From Riptortus pedestris (Eukaryota > Arthropoda > Insecta > Hemiptera > Alydidae): a DNA stretch of 64,000 nt. Positions within the stretch are counted from its first letter, which is position 1. Every line of letters begins with the position of its first letter. Below, one piece after another: positions 1 to 11,487 of the stretch. Location of the stretch: NCBI GenBank assembly GCA_019009955.1, contig CM032233.1, positions 14,521,001 to 14,585,000 of the forward strand, given 5' to 3'. Below the pieces are notes generated by a model. The model was given only the letters and a program-made list of their open reading frames with translations. It made no database searches and was not told where the DNA came from. Made by a program: the position numbers and the translations under genes.

Positions 1-919
1 CACATCACACACTTATTCATACATAAACTTACTGCATTTTTTTTTTTTTTATAAACATAGATAAATAGATGAAAGCCACCTTGGATTATCAGAATTCTGC
101 AAATCCAGGGATCTAGCCTCCCTCATCATCGTCAGCATTCTTGGAGCTCACCACCAAGCCTATAATACAGCTCCTTGTTTCCTTGTTTAAAGCCAGCAGG
201 CTGAAGCTGTCATATTAGCAACAGCAATAATTTCTTCTTCATGTCCTTAACTTGAAATATCTCAATTGATGGACTTATTTTCTTTCTTCACTTGGTAGGG
301 ATATTTTTCTTCATACACCTTCGTAAACCTCTTCAGGACATTACACTAACCAACATACTACTTTCCGTTCAGAGAGATGTCTTGATATATACATTCACGT
401 AGCTCTCTGGATATTGAAATAAGCGTTTTTATTCCAAGCAATTCGTACATGAAATTCAATCCATTTCATGTTGATCAATAATTGAGGAGATGGTATTTTA
501 AGACGATACTTTATGTTTAAAAAACGCAGCAGTATAAATGTTCGTAAGAATATATCATTCCCTTCACACAGAGAGATTCAAAAAATTTGGAGACGTTCCA
601 ACCAACTTTTCATATCTTTTCAGTATATTTACCCCTTGCAAACTTTTATATGGACTCCTCTGCAAGCCACCGTGATCAATAATTGCCACGATGAGATTTA
701 AAGATGATATAAAGAAGCAACTAGTCAGTATTAAAATGTTACTATCTTTTCATTGAGGGGGGGGGACCTGGATACTTTCCAAAAAATATAGAAACATTCG
801 AGAATGTTGGCAATCATCAATTTTCAGTTGAATATATAGCCAAACCAGTTGGAATCCACGATATCCCATGGTGAGCAATAATTCTGAATATGAGATTCAA
901 ACAATTCCAATGGTGTTTT
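1..919. other. Intronic or flanking DNA, nothing recognised
   Basis: AT-rich sequence with short homopolymers (T run near 40-50, G run near 758-767). No open frame with a recognisable domain, no clear repeat end and no RNA gene were seen. A 62-codon frame at 513-701 shows no family resemblance and is probably chance. The stretch lies upstream of the first visible exon of the ADAMTS-like gene, so it is probably intron. Confidence 0.5.
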
Positions 920-1575
920 AAATGTATACTTCTCTACTAACAGACCAGAATCGAGACCTATTTATTTACAACGGAAAATCGAAAACGGACCAAGGAGTAG
1001 GGGCAGCTGCAATTGTTGGCTCAGCTAACTTTCAAATAAAGCTGCCAGATGAGACTAGCATGCATACAGCTGAGCTTGAAGCCCTGAAACTACGGACACG
1101 GACATCACAATTTGCACCGACTCTCTTAGCTCTTTACATTCGTTAAAAAACATATATAGTTCAAATCTACTCATCTCGTACATACTACACAAAATCCAAA
1201 CATTAAACAAACTAATAACTATTGCCTAATTCCGTTAAGATTCAAAAAATTCCACAGCCTATCCAACCATTGTAATCTAGAAGTCCTAGTCCTTTCCAGT
1301 ATCAATCATCCATATTCCCCTCCGCGGCGCCTCAAGAGGTAATGACCCAGAGATCTCCTATAGAAGTGTAAAGTGAAGTGATAGCAGTGGCTATTTTCTT
1401 ATCAAGTGCCATTCCTCCTTAGCTCTTGACTTCCTTGCCAGGCTGCTTCTCTCATTGTGGTGAAGGGGTGTACCTTCTGTCGAGAGTGATGGAGGATGAT
1501 TGTGCTGTACATATCACACTACCAAATGCATTTAAATGCAGAATGTAATATTCTTAATAAAATAAAATAAAATTT
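920..1575 (+). mobile_element. Non-LTR retrotransposon 3' fragment (RNase H)
   Basis: The translation from about 955 reads like the start of a LINE RNase H domain: SKTDQGVGAAAIVG, then the core glutamate motif HTAELEAL near 1068-1085. After a frameshift, DSLSSLHSLKNIYSSN appears at about 1120-1165, which is the usual SDS..SLL..L segment. The remainder to 1575 has no frame and ends in repeated AAAAT units (1553-1574), typical of a LINE 3' end. The same RNase H signature recurs at 30190, so this is a frameshifted relic of the I/LOA/Jockey group. It is not functional. Confidence 0.72.
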
Positions 1576-1879
1576 TTAAAAAAACATATATATTATGAAC
1601 TGCGGAGCACTACAGATCCAACATGACTTAACACTCTATACTTAGAGCTGTTTGTCCGTAGGCATCATTTATCGCCACTGCCAACTTAATTGGCAGGAGA
1701 ATCTCCGCTACAACTTATCGATTATCGACACTACCAATTTAATTTTTAGATAAATTTCCCCTACAATATGCTCATAGTTTTCATTTCTTGAGGCCCCATA
1801 CATGAAACTGATTGATCTCATTTTAAGCATTTATTTCATGTAATTTTCATTATATTAATTATTTTTTATATAAATTCAG

Positions 1880-2046
1880 GAATGCATGGGAATGGTGATC
1901 CGCCGCAAAGGCCGTTTGCTGAAGACGATGAAAGCCACGAACAGATCCCTGGGGAATCGCCCAAGAAGATAAAGACAACTCTGCCACCTAAACCAGTCTG
2001 GCCTCAGCAGCATTCTTACTCAACCACAAATGCCCACATAGAAGAG
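1880..2046 (+). CDS. ADAMTS-like protein, linker exon
   Basis: First visible coding exon, 167 bp. A T-rich tract and AG (to 1879) precede it and GTAATT follows. It begins with two bases of a split codon and ends on a codon boundary, matching the next exon. It encodes about 55 residues that are acidic, then lysine- and proline-rich (for example ESPKKIKTTLPPKPVWPQQ), and has no cysteine. This is probably a disordered spacer upstream of the TSP1 repeats. The ATG at 1882 is internal, not a start. The assignment rests on phase compatibility, splice sites and low-complexity coding character. It is the least certain exon together with the next one. Confidence 0.65.
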
Positions 2047-2178
2047 GTAATTTTTCCTTACAGGCTAGATAATGTAATTAAAAAGCGCAGAGGCTGCGTA
2101 AAGTAAGCAGATTTCCCACGTGCAAGAATGACACACTATTCATCTCTTCTCACCATATATTTTCTGTTTCTAAGTAAA

Positions 2179-2996
2179 AAGTCCGTCACGCAGGGGCTGA
2201 GTATACTAAGCAGACTTCCCTCGTGTAGTGTTTTAATAGATAAATCTACATACTGGTAACACCACCGTGAATATTAAGTGAATAAATACAAAAAGTAATG
2301 AGAAATATTTCAGTCAATTTTAACAACCTCCCAATGGAAAGCGGCTCAATTGTAAACAAACAGGTCTGCCGACCTCTCACAGCTGAACATATAGAAATAT
2401 TCTTCACCGGAAAGAAAATCAATTACTAAAATATAACATTAATTTCATTGAAAATTATTTACTATATCTAGTACTCTAATTTATAATGAATCAGAATAAT
2501 TTTTATCTCAATCACTCATATTTTAGTAGTCTAAGTAATTAAGACGGGGACGGGGGGAGGGAACCAACAGAACATATTTGCATGTATCACGTGCAATATA
2601 GGTCTCTTGAAAACAATATTTGGTATTCGAACTTGTAACAAAGCGGTTATTATATAAAAGAGTATTGTTTGTATGGCATGATTAGAAGTGGGGGATGCTG
2701 AAGGCTGAAAACTGAAAAATGCAAATATCTTGGTTAATATGCAAGATAGAAAATAAATGTATATAACAATATTTATAGTAAATTTAATTTACAGTACAAT
2801 TAGTACTATACTATTTTTCGATCCGACGTGTAGTGACAAACATATTTAGAATTTTCAAATTTCCTCTTCTCTAAACCCCCCTCCCCCTGGTCCGATTTCA
2901 ACCATTAAAGAACTTGATCTTTAGTTTTGCATGAAACGCTTATATAACGAGTTTGGTAACGATAAAACAATAATTGCGACCGCAAGAGCGTTAACA

Positions 2997-3062
<66 letters not shown>
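2179..3062 (-). mobile_element. HINE-like element, long subtype, 5'-truncated
   Basis: Starts with AAGTCCGTCACGCAGG and the inverted motif near 2210. It continues through the long-subtype block (ACACCACCGTGAATATTAAG, then GTAAACAAACAGGT), the shared core (GCAAATATCT..GGTTAATAT, a C-rich run, CCGATTTCA) and the tract (TA)n at 2998-3062. It stops in that tract, so the terminal hairpin at the other end is missing. No coding frame. Sequence after 3062 is unrelated. Confidence 0.75.
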
Positions 3063-3064
<2 letters not shown>

Positions 3065-3237
3065 GATCAAAAGTGAATAGCGATATTGGCTGTTTTGTGG
3101 TATTTATGGAGCCTAGCATTTTTGTTTTGTTTTTAATTATAAATATCATTAATATTTATTAGAAATTATTGTCTTTTCCCCCTATAAAAACTAATTTAAT
3201 TAAGGTCGATTTAACTAAAATTAATAGGACAAAAAAA

Positions 3238-3775
3238 AAGTCCGTCACGCAGGGGCTGCGTAAACTGAGCAGATTTCCCACGTGAAGTCATACGGGATGA
3301 TTAAATAAAGTCATTGGTTGTTGTAAAAAAATACTTTCTTAATCTTTTCTTACCAAGTAATTTAATGTGCAAGAATAGCCATTATGGATACAGTACGAAA
3401 TGTGTATACAATAGAGAAATCTTCATACGAGAGCCGAACAGTTACGGCAAATGGCCGAAGTAGCTTTTGGCGGAAAACTCGGCCCACAATTAATAAAAAT
3501 GCAAATATCTCGGTTAGTATTCAAGATAGAGATTAAATGTATAGAATAATATTTATAGTACATTTAATTTACAATAAGGTTGGTTCTATACAATTTTTTG
3601 ATGCGACTTATGGTAACGGAGATATTTCAAATTTTCGAAAATCCCCCCTCTAAACCCCCCCCTCCCACTGGCCTGATTTCCATTAACAAACTTGATCTGT
3701 CATTTTGCATAAAACGTTTGAATATCGAGTTTGGTAACGATCAAAAAAAAAATTGCCAGCGCTAGAGCGTTAACA

Positions 3776-3834
<59 letters not shown>

Positions 3835-3952
3835 AAACGGACCTCATTTTCGTCATCTCCTGGGTAGGATCGATGGACATTTGAAGAATTTTTTTTGAAA
3901 ATCGCGTCATGATCGTACTCAATAGCTGATTTCCCTTAAGGGAAATCTGCTA
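3238..3952 (-). mobile_element. HINE-like element with a small insertion
   Basis: Both ends are present: AAGTCCGTCACGCAGG at the left and the hairpin TTTCCCTTAAGGGAAATC at 3930-3948 at the right. The (TA)n tract is at 3779-3828. The block between 3283 and about 3402 is foreign: it interrupts GTGAAGT..TACAATAGAG, which is contiguous in other copies. The rest matches the short subtype, with the segment GAGAGCCGAACAGTTACGG. Confidence 0.85.
3283..3402 (+). repeat. Solo terminal repeat of the 26.5-kb TIR transposon
   Basis: A block of about 110 bp beginning GGGATGATTAAATAAAG and ending near GGATACAGTACG. It matches the left terminal repeat at 26543-26642 and, inverted, the right one at 27693-27793. 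Here it sits alone inside a HINE copy. It may be a very short deletion derivative of that transposon. No duplicated target is clear. Confidence 0.6.
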
Positions 3953-3999
3953 CAAATAACCAATAACCCTATTAATTTTTGAGCAGTTTATATAGATTT

Positions 4000-4093
4000 G
4001 AATGGACTCGTCGTTTACTATTTAGGATGGACATTTGAAGAAATGTACGACCTCAATAGTTGATTTCCCTGAGGGGAAATGTGCTTAACTTCT
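4000..4093 (-). mobile_element. HINE-like terminal fragment
   Basis: Carries only the segment from TTTGAATGGACTC through GGATGGACATTTGAAGAAA to the hairpin half TTTCCCTGAGGGGAAAT, then GTGCTTA. This is the end next to the microsatellite in full copies; the remainder is absent. Confidence 0.6.
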
Positions 4094-4166
4094 GTCTACC
4101 AGCGCAGATAATGTCATCTGCATATTCTAAATTCTATTTCTCTCCTTCTATGTACCGTATTTAAAA

Positions 4167-4684
4167 ACGTCCATCACGCAGGGGGCTGCGTTAACTAAGC
4201 AGATTTCCCACTTGCGTCCCGTATTTGCATTTATCTCATGACGTAAAAGTTCAATGAAACTAATATTTGTTATTTAGGTTTCAAATGAAGTGCTTCATAA
4301 TATTCCAGCTTATTGTTGATATGAAATGAGTAGTAGTGGGGGCTGAAGGCCGAAAACTAAAAAACGCAAATATCTCCGTTAATATTAAAGATAATGAAAA
4401 TATGTGCATAACAACATTTATATATCTTTTAGTCTGGAATAAGAATGGTTTTATATAAATTTTCGATCCGACGTACAGTAACAGAGATATTTTAAATTTT
4501 CGAAAATCCTCCCCTCTCAACCCCCCTCCCACTTGTCCGATTTCAGCCGTTATCGAACTTGATCTTTTTGTTACATAAAACGTTTAAATATCGAGTTTGG
4601 CAAACGAAAAAACAATAAATGCGACTGCTAGAGCGTTAACAGACAATTATACTCGTATATACATCGGTGGATTAGTTTCCCAAA

Positions 4685-4722
<38 letters not shown>

Positions 4723-4846
4723 TTTGAACGGACCTCATTTTCGTCATCTCCTGGGTAGGACCGATGAACATTTGAAGAAAAATGTCGAAAATCGCGTCAT
4801 GACTACGACCTCAATAGCTGATTTCCCTTAACGGAAATCTGCTGAA
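4167..4846 (-). mobile_element. HINE-like element
   Basis: Left end CGTCCATCACGCAGG, inverted motif AAGCAGATTTCCC, shared core with CGATCCGACGTACAGTAACG, (TA)n at 4687-4719, and right hairpin TTTCCCTTAACGGAAAT. Diverged from the commonest copies in the first 200 bp (GCGTCCCGTATTTGCATT), a variant also seen at 4966, 8289 and 42986. Confidence 0.82.
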
Positions 4847-4934
4847 AGGCTTAAAAAATCAGAAGGATGTGAAAATGTTTGCTTAAAGAGGAAATTGAGT
4901 CGTTATTAGTGGGAGTTATCTGAACACCAAAAAA

Positions 4935-5346
4935 AAGTCCATCACGTAGACCTTGCATAAGTAGGAAAGCCCGTCTCGCAGGGGCTGCGTTAACAAAGCA
5001 GATTTCCCACGAGCGTCACGTATTTGCGTTTATCTGAAACGTAATTTACCTAAAACAATAAGTGGTATTTTGGGTTTAAATAAAGTGCTTCATAATATAA
5101 CAGCTTATTGTTAATATGACACTAATAGTAGGAGGGGGTTTACTGAAGACCGACAACAAAAAAATGCACATATCTTGTTTAATAATCAAGATATTGAAAA
5201 AAAAAATGTATACAACATTTATCGAACATTACATTTGCAATAAGATTGCAATAAGATTCTATACCATTTTTTGTTCCGATGCATAACAACGGAGATATTT
5301 CGAATTTTCGAAATTCTCCCCCTCTAAACCCTTCCCCCTTCCACTG

Positions 5347-5411
<65 letters not shown>

Positions 5412-5569
5412 CGTAGATAGATAAATAGGTAGGTAGATATAATTTTGAATGGACCTCATTTTCGTTATCTCCTTAGTAAGATCGATGGACATTTAAAGGA
5501 TTTTTTTTAAAAAACTCCTTCGTGACTACAGCCTCAATAGCTAATTTCCCTTTAAGGAAAATCTTCTAA
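4935..5569 (-). mobile_element. HINE-like element with duplicated left end and GATA core
   Basis: A 30-bp left-end fragment (AAGTCCATCACGTAGACC) lies directly in front of a second left end (AAGCCCGTCTCGCAGG, from 4966). The body follows the same subtype as 4167-4846. The central tract is (TA)n followed by GATAGATA repeats (5345-5420) instead of pure TA. The right hairpin TTTCCCTTTAAGGAAAATC is decayed. Confidence 0.75.
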
Positions 5570-5698
5570 AATACTCATTAGGGAACAAAAACGAAAAGAA
5601 ACAGATTGCTCTATAAATATCTGAGTTTAGTAAAAACTTATAGAACAACAAATGGAGTGACTTATACTTTCAACAACATTTTTCTATCCTTCGTATAA

Positions 5699-5709
5699 CC
5701 GATATGTAC

Positions 5710-5754
<45 letters not shown>

Positions 5755-5830
5755 GAGAGAGAGAGAGCAGATAAAGGGGGAGTGAGTGAGATTGTTTGAG
5801 AGTTGCCTGTTCGCTCTCTCTCTCTCTCTT
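5699..5830. repeat. GT/GA/TC microsatellites
   Basis: GT repeat at 5709-5750, GAGA at 5755-5767 and TC at 5812-5829. The three overlapping frames here read as histidine-threonine repeats and are repeat artefacts. Confidence 0.85.
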
Positions 5831-6039
5831 GGCAGCAGTGTTTGAGATATTGAAGAAATAAATTTCCATCGTGGAGCACTCAACTTTGAAATTGTGTATC
5901 AAAATGCAGAATTTCATGAGCTGTCAAAAGTTATGAATAAACTTCGCTAATTTAAATATGGGCACCTACAATATATTGATCCCTTGATAGTATTTTCTGT
6001 TCAGGAAAATCTGATAAGTTCAAATAGGAATACGGTTAT

Positions 6040-6178
6040 TACTCCTTGGATATAGTGTATATATATATATATCCGTATAAGAAATAGCTAAGTATTTAAT
6101 ATTTTAGTTAGTTCATTATGATATTTCAGTCTTTTCGGGCATCATCAAATAATTCTTATATTGTAGTCTTAAATACTT
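6040..6178 (+). repeat. Flank duplicated at 9340-9527
   Basis: TA tract, then AGAAATAGCTAAGTATTTAA, ATTATGATATTTCAGTC and ATCATCAAATAATTCTTATA. The same string of motifs recurs at 9340-9527, and in both places a HINE end begins immediately afterwards. A copy of a larger block or a shared host repeat is likely. Confidence 0.7.
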
Positions 6179-6304
6179 TTAGCAGATTTCCCTTAAGGTA
6201 AATCAGCTATTGAGATTGTACTCATGACGTAATTTTCGAAAAATTTCTTCTAATGTCCCTCAATCCTAACCAGTAAATGACGAAAATGAGGCCCGTTTAA
6301 AATG

Positions 6305-6343
<39 letters not shown>

Positions 6344-7086
6344 TGTCTGTGTGTTGTGTGTGTTTATATTTCTCTGTTAACGCTCTAGCGGTCGAACTTT
6401 TAGTTTGATCATTACCAAACTCGGTATTTAATCGTTTTATGTAAAATGAAAGATCAAGATCGTTATTGGCTGAAATCAAACAAGTGGGAGGGGGGGGAGG
6501 TTAAGAGGGGAGGAAAACTCGAAACAAATCACATTGCATTATATACATTTATTCTGTATCTTGAACATTAACCAAGATAAAAGCATTTTTCAGTTTTCAG
6601 CAAAGCCCCACTTCTACTCATGTTACATAAATAATATGCTGTTATATAATAAGCTGGAAGCTTAAATACCAAATATTATTTTCAAGAGACATTTATTATA
6701 CGAGATACATATTTATATGTTCTGGTGCCCCCCGCCCCCACCCCCTGACTACTAAAACTTCTTTGATTGGGATAAAAATAATTCTGATTCATTTTAAATT
6801 GCAGTACTAGATGTAGAACATTTTTTTCAATAAAATTAAGATGTCATATTCTGCTATATTTCAGTAATTGTTTTTCTTTCCGGTAGAGGTTGCAAACCTG
6901 TTTGTTTACATTTCAGACGCTTCCGTCGGGAGTTTCTTAAATTGCTTGAAAGATTTCTTATTACAGTTTGTATTAATTCACTTAATATTCACGGTGGTGT
7001 CGAGTTACCAGTATGTAGATTTATTTATTTTTAAGCTTCACGAGGGAAATCTGCTTAGTTTACACAGCCCCTGTGGGACGGACGTT
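6179..7086 (+). mobile_element. HINE-like element, long subtype, GT core
   Basis: Sense-strand copy with TTAGCAGATTTCCCTTAAGG at the 5' end, a (GT)n tract at 6304-6362 in place of (TA)n, core, long-subtype block (GTTTGTTTACATTTCAGACG), then GGGAAATCTGCTTAGTTTAC, the stem-loop region and the end GGACGGACGTT. The core is complete and the 3' stem-loop is slightly decayed. Confidence 0.85.
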
Positions 7087-7143
7087 TCTTCTTTATGAGG
7101 TGCATGATCAGCACATTGTGAACCTCTCTAAAATTACTTATAA

Positions 7144-7801
7144 AAGTCCGTCACGCAGGGGCTGCGTAAACTAAGCAGATTTCCCCTGTGAAGTTTTACA
7201 ATAGAGAAATCTGCATACTGATAACACAATACCACCGTGATTAGATAATGAGAAATCTTTTAGTTAATTAAAATAAATTCCCAACTGAAACGGCTTCTGA
7301 ATTGTAAGAATAATTTATATTTTAATAACTCAAATTTTAGTAGTCCAAGAACTAAAGAAGGGGGGGCGGATGAACAGAACGTATTTGCATAAATATCACA
7401 AAGTAAAGAAGGTAAGGTAAGGTTAGAAACGACAGGTTAGAAGAAGCTTCCGCCTGAGCCCAGAAATGACGAAGATGGCCGACGTAATCCGAAAGCACAG
7501 ACTTCATAAAAATGCAAATATCTCGGTTAATATTCAAGATAGAGAATAAATGTATATAACAATATTTATAGTAAATTTAATTTGCAATAAGATTGATTCT
7601 ATACGATTTTTCGATCCGATGCATAATAACGGAGTTATTTTGAATTTTCGAAAATCCCCCCTCTAAACCCCCCCTCCCACTGGTCCGATTTCAGCCATTA
7701 ACGAACTTGATCTGTCTTTTTACATAAAACGGTTAAATATCGAGTTTCGTAACGATTAAACAAAAATTGCGACCGCTAGAGCGTTAACAGACAAATATAT
7801 A

Positions 7802-7866
<65 letters not shown>

Positions 7867-7986
7867 GAACGGACCTCATTTTCGTCATCTCCTGAGTAGG
7901 ATCGATGGACATTTGAAGACAATTTTCGAAAATCGCGTCATGAGTACGACCTCAATAGCTGATTTCCCTTAAGGGAAATCTGCTAA
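7144..7986 (-). mobile_element. HINE-like element, full length
   Basis: One of the best preserved copies (843 bp). It has AAGTCCGTCACGCAGG, the stem-loop CGCAGGGGCTGCG, inverted motif AAGCAGATTTCCC, core, (TA)n at 7795-7861, then TTTTGAACGGACCTCATTTT and the perfect hairpin GATTTCCCTTAAGGGAAATC followed by TGCTAA. No open frame of interest, so non-autonomous. Confidence 0.9.
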
Positions 7987-8288
7987 AATCCAAACTACTT
8001 CATGTCATAGTGCATGTAGATGGGAGTGTATTTCTTAAACGAAATGTTTTCTTCCACCACAGAACACATGCAAAATACATGTGGTTTGTCACATTTTTTG
8101 TATACGAAAAACTTGCAAAAAACGCACATATATATCTATCATCAATATGTATGGCTGGTGTAAGAAGAAATTATAATTCTCAAAAGTGGAAGGTTGGACT
8201 ATATTTTGTAATAATTAAGTACATCATAAGTATGTAGTATTATTATAATTAGATGTTTCGATGCCAAATACATGAGAATGAACTCATG

Positions 8289-9001
8289 ATGACTGCGTAA
8301 ACTAAGCAGATTTCCCACGTGCGTCACGTATTTGCATTTATCTCAAATAAAGTGCTTCATAATATAACAGCTTTTGTTAATATAACATGAGCAGGAGTGA
8401 GGGTTTAGGAGTGGGTTTACTGAAGGCCGAATACTAAAAAAGTCCGTCACGCAGGGGCTGCGTAAACTAAGCAGATTTCCCACGTGAAGTTTTACAATAG
8501 AGAAATCTGCCTAATAACAACTGTAGTAGTAAGAAACCTCTAAACCTAAAACATTATTTAGGGCGTAATAACTCAGTAGTTTCTAGCCCCAAAAACAGTT
8601 AACCTAACCTCTAAACCTAGTCACGAGGGACGATAGTTATGGAAACGGCCGCCTGAGCTCTCGTCGGAAACTCCGAACATAGCCTGTAGGTGACACGCAG
8701 AATACAAATGCAAATATCTCGGTTAATATTCAAGATACAGAAGAAATGCATAGAACATTATTTATAGTAAATTTAATTTGCAATAAGATTGGTTCTATAC
8801 AATGTTTCGATCCGACGTATAGTAACGGAGATATTTCGAATTTTCGAAAATCCTCCCCTCTAAACCCCCCCGCCCACTGGTCCGATTTCAGCCGTTAACG
8901 AACTTGATCTTTCTTTTTAAATAAAAAGCTTAAATATGAAGTTTGGTAAGGAGTAACCAAAAATTGCGACCGCGAGCGCTGTAACACACACATATATAGA
9001 T

Positions 9002-9060
<59 letters not shown>

Positions 9061-9345
9061 TATATATATACAGTTTTGAACGGACCTCATTTTCGTCATC
9101 CACTAAGTAGGATCGATGGACATTTGAAGAAAAATGTCGAAAATTCCATCATGATTACAACCTCAATAGCTGATTTCCCTTAAGGGAAATCTGCTAAAAT
9201 GCAAATATCTGGGTTAATAATCTAGATAGTGAAAAACTTATATAACAACAATTATAGAACATTACATTTGCAACAAGACAGGTTCTATAGTTTTTCAATC
9301 ATACGCATAACAACGGAGATATTATGAATTTTATATTTATACTTG
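8289..9345 (-). mobile_element. Older HINE-like copy interrupted by a younger one
   Basis: The left part (8289-8439: CTGCGTAAACTAAGCAGATT to CCGAATACTAAAA) continues at 9198 with ATGCAAATATCTGGGTTAAT up to CATAACAACGGAGATATT. The interruption is exactly one younger copy (8440-9197). The older copy loses its far end near 9345, where a (TA)n-bearing repeat shared with 6040 starts. Confidence 0.82.
8440..9197 (-). mobile_element. HINE-like element, nested, full length, short subtype
   Basis: Complete copy with AAGTCCGTCACGCAGG, stem-loop, inverted motif, short-subtype block (ATAGTTATGGAAACGGCCGC), core, (TA)n at 9001-9072 and terminal hairpin TTTCCCTTAAGGGAAATC + TGCTAA. It lies inside an older copy of the same family at an A-rich site, so its borders are fixed to within a few A residues. 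Confidence 0.9.
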
Positions 9346-9351
9346 GATATA

Positions 9352-9415
<64 letters not shown>

Positions 9416-9527
9416 ATATCTCCGTGTAAGAAATAGCTAAGTATTTAATATTTTATTTAGCTCAATTATGATATTTCAGTCTTTTTGGCCATCATCAAAT
9501 AATTCTTATATTGTAGTGTTAATACTT

Positions 9528-9653
9528 TTAGCAGATTTCCCTTAAGGTAAATCAGCTATTGAGATTGTACTCATGACGTAATTTTCGAAAAATTTCTTCT
9601 AATGTCCCTCAATCCTAACCAGTAAATGACGAAAATGAGGTCCGTTTAAAATG

Positions 9654-9716
<63 letters not shown>

Positions 9717-9780
9717 TGTGTGTGTGTCGATCAAACAAAAATTGCGATCGCTAGAGCGTTAACTTACAAATATATATAGA
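9528..9780 (+). mobile_element. Chimeric HINE fragment joined through a GT tract
   Basis: 9528-9655 is a sense-strand 5' end almost identical to 6179-6303. It runs into (GT)n at 9656-9727. From 9728 the sequence is antisense core (GATCAAACAAAAATTGCGAT, CGCTAGAGCGTTAACTTAC). The two halves point in opposite directions, so the copy is a rearrangement with its junction in the microsatellite. Confidence 0.75.
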
Positions 9781-9789
9781 GAGAAAAAG

Positions 9790-10199
9790 GTGTATGGAAT
9801 AATCATTCTAAGAAACAACATAGTCAGCAAGCTTTACTATCTTGCATTCTTCTATGTTATTAATAATAACGTAGACATCAATTATTTTATATTTTATACT
9901 TTCATTAAATACACACAATGCCTGGTCCCGCTCAAACCAACGTGATCTTTATTATTACTTGCAATTTAAGTAGTATTTGATAAGATTTAGATGTGATTTA
10001 TGTCGGGGCGATCAACTGCATGGTTATTACACCCAGTATTTGATAACGAACAGAATAAAATCTGGCCACTAGAGCTTAATATGTCTAAATTTGAAGAAGT
10101 ATTATTGAATAATTAAATGTAATGAATTAATTTCGTTAGCAATCTTAATATCATGCATTACTTAATTAATAATACTTAATAGGAATAACATGCATTTTT
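9790..10199. other. Intron stretch, nothing recognised
   Basis: AT-rich, no element end, no domain-like frame and no repeat unit seen. Confidence 0.45.
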
Positions 10200-11110
10200 T
10201 AACATGCATTGTTATTGAACTCAAATTTATTAAAGGATGACATGCTTTATAAATAGTGAGAAACTTGTCCCCTTCTTAAAGAGACAATGTACATAATCAT
10301 AAATTATTTTTGACCGATTTTTACTACAAATATTTTATAGTTTTAGCAGATTTCCCTTAGGGGGAATCAGCTATTGACGTCGTACTCATGACGCGATTTT
10401 TGAATAATTTCTTTCCTACACATACCATCGATCCTACACATTTTTGTTTGATCGTTACCAAACTCGATATTTACTCGTTTTATGGAAAAAGAAATATCAA
10501 GTTCGTTAGTGGCTGAAATCGGATAAGGGGGGGAGGGGTTAAGAGGGGGGGATTTTTGAAAATTCGGGGTATCCCCGTTACTATATGTCGGATCGAAAAC
10601 ATGTATAGAACCAATCTTATTGCAAATTAAATTTACTGTAAATATTGTTATATACATTTACTCCCTATCTTGAATATTAACCGAGACATTTTCATTTTTA
10701 TTAAGTGTGTGCGGATAACGGACGCCATGATATCGGGTCTATTCGTGAGTATTCGCCGAAAGCTAGTTCGGCCGTTTCCGTAACTGTTCGGCTCTCGTGA
10801 AACTGGTTTGAGACTCGTTACTACTACTGTTACTAGTATGCAGATTTCTCTATTGTAAAACTTCACGTGGGAAATCTGCTTAGTGGGGTGCTGCCCCTGC
10901 TTGACGGACTTTCATTACTTAATAATTGAAAAATGATGATTGTATTCATTTTGTATGTAGAACACTCATCAGACGTGAAGTTCTTTAATTTATTTTTGTA
11001 CAAATAATATTTTTTAATAGATTTAAAACATTCGGACAGATCGCTTTAGAGTTTTATTCTTGAAAAATTAAATATAAAGAATCGAATCAAAAAGCTATTA
11101 TACTCAGAGC
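10200..11110 (-). mobile_element. LINE 3' relic, split by a HINE
   Basis: The two halves (about 10200-10342 and 10912-11110) align by eye with 23230-23700: shared GATAACACACTTTATAAAT-like, GAGAAACTT, ACCGA..ACAAATATTTT and then ATTCGGACAG-like segments. At 23418-23666 the antisense translation looks like the C-terminus of a non-LTR reverse transcriptase (ALPECLMSIKSILSQTKFSL). The copy here is more decayed. Subtracting 10343-10911 restores continuity with the other copy. Confidence 0.6.
10343..10911 (+). mobile_element. HINE-like element lacking the microsatellite
   Basis: Sense copy with TTAGCAGATTTCCCTTAGGG at the 5' end, core with CGAGATATTTACTCG-like differences, and GGGAAATCTGCTTAGTGGGG..CTTGACGGACTT at the 3' end. 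The tract and about 60 bp beside it are deleted. Inserted in a LINE relic whose paralogue at 23230-23700 shows the empty site. Confidence 0.85.
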
Positions 11111-11487
11111 ATGTCAAGAGTTGGCTGGCCTTTAGATATACACATGCTGCTACAGTAACCGGAAGGGCTTAACAATAATTCATGGTTAACTACTAAGATT
11201 GGACAACTTCCAAGCCATTCCCTCTCCAGGGACATTCCCATGTAGATTGTAGTTCCATGTCTACTGTCCCTACACTATGACATCAGGCTAATGAACCTCC
11301 TGAATGCTTTAAGGTAACAGTTTGGAAACTGAGCGCTGCACCCAGGAGCATTCAGTCGTCAACCACAGAATGGTGGTTTTGGCGAGTCGCCACAAAACCC
11401 AATCCCTGCTATCAACTGAATGCGATCCCAGCGATTTTCAATCAATCGTAATAAAAGGTCGCCCGCCTACTCATTGGTCATTTCAAT
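11110..11487. other. Unassigned intronic sequence
   Basis: GC somewhat higher than the neighbours (for example CCCTCTCCAGGGACATTCCC). No frame or family was recognised. It could be part of the unit bounded by the direct repeats that follow. Confidence 0.4.

Noticed and set aside
3930..3952. Canonical Helitron 3' end (hairpin then CTRR)
   Set aside because: The hairpin followed by CTAA was tempting, but the other end has an internal inverted copy plus a separate stem-loop, which fits Helentron orientation better.
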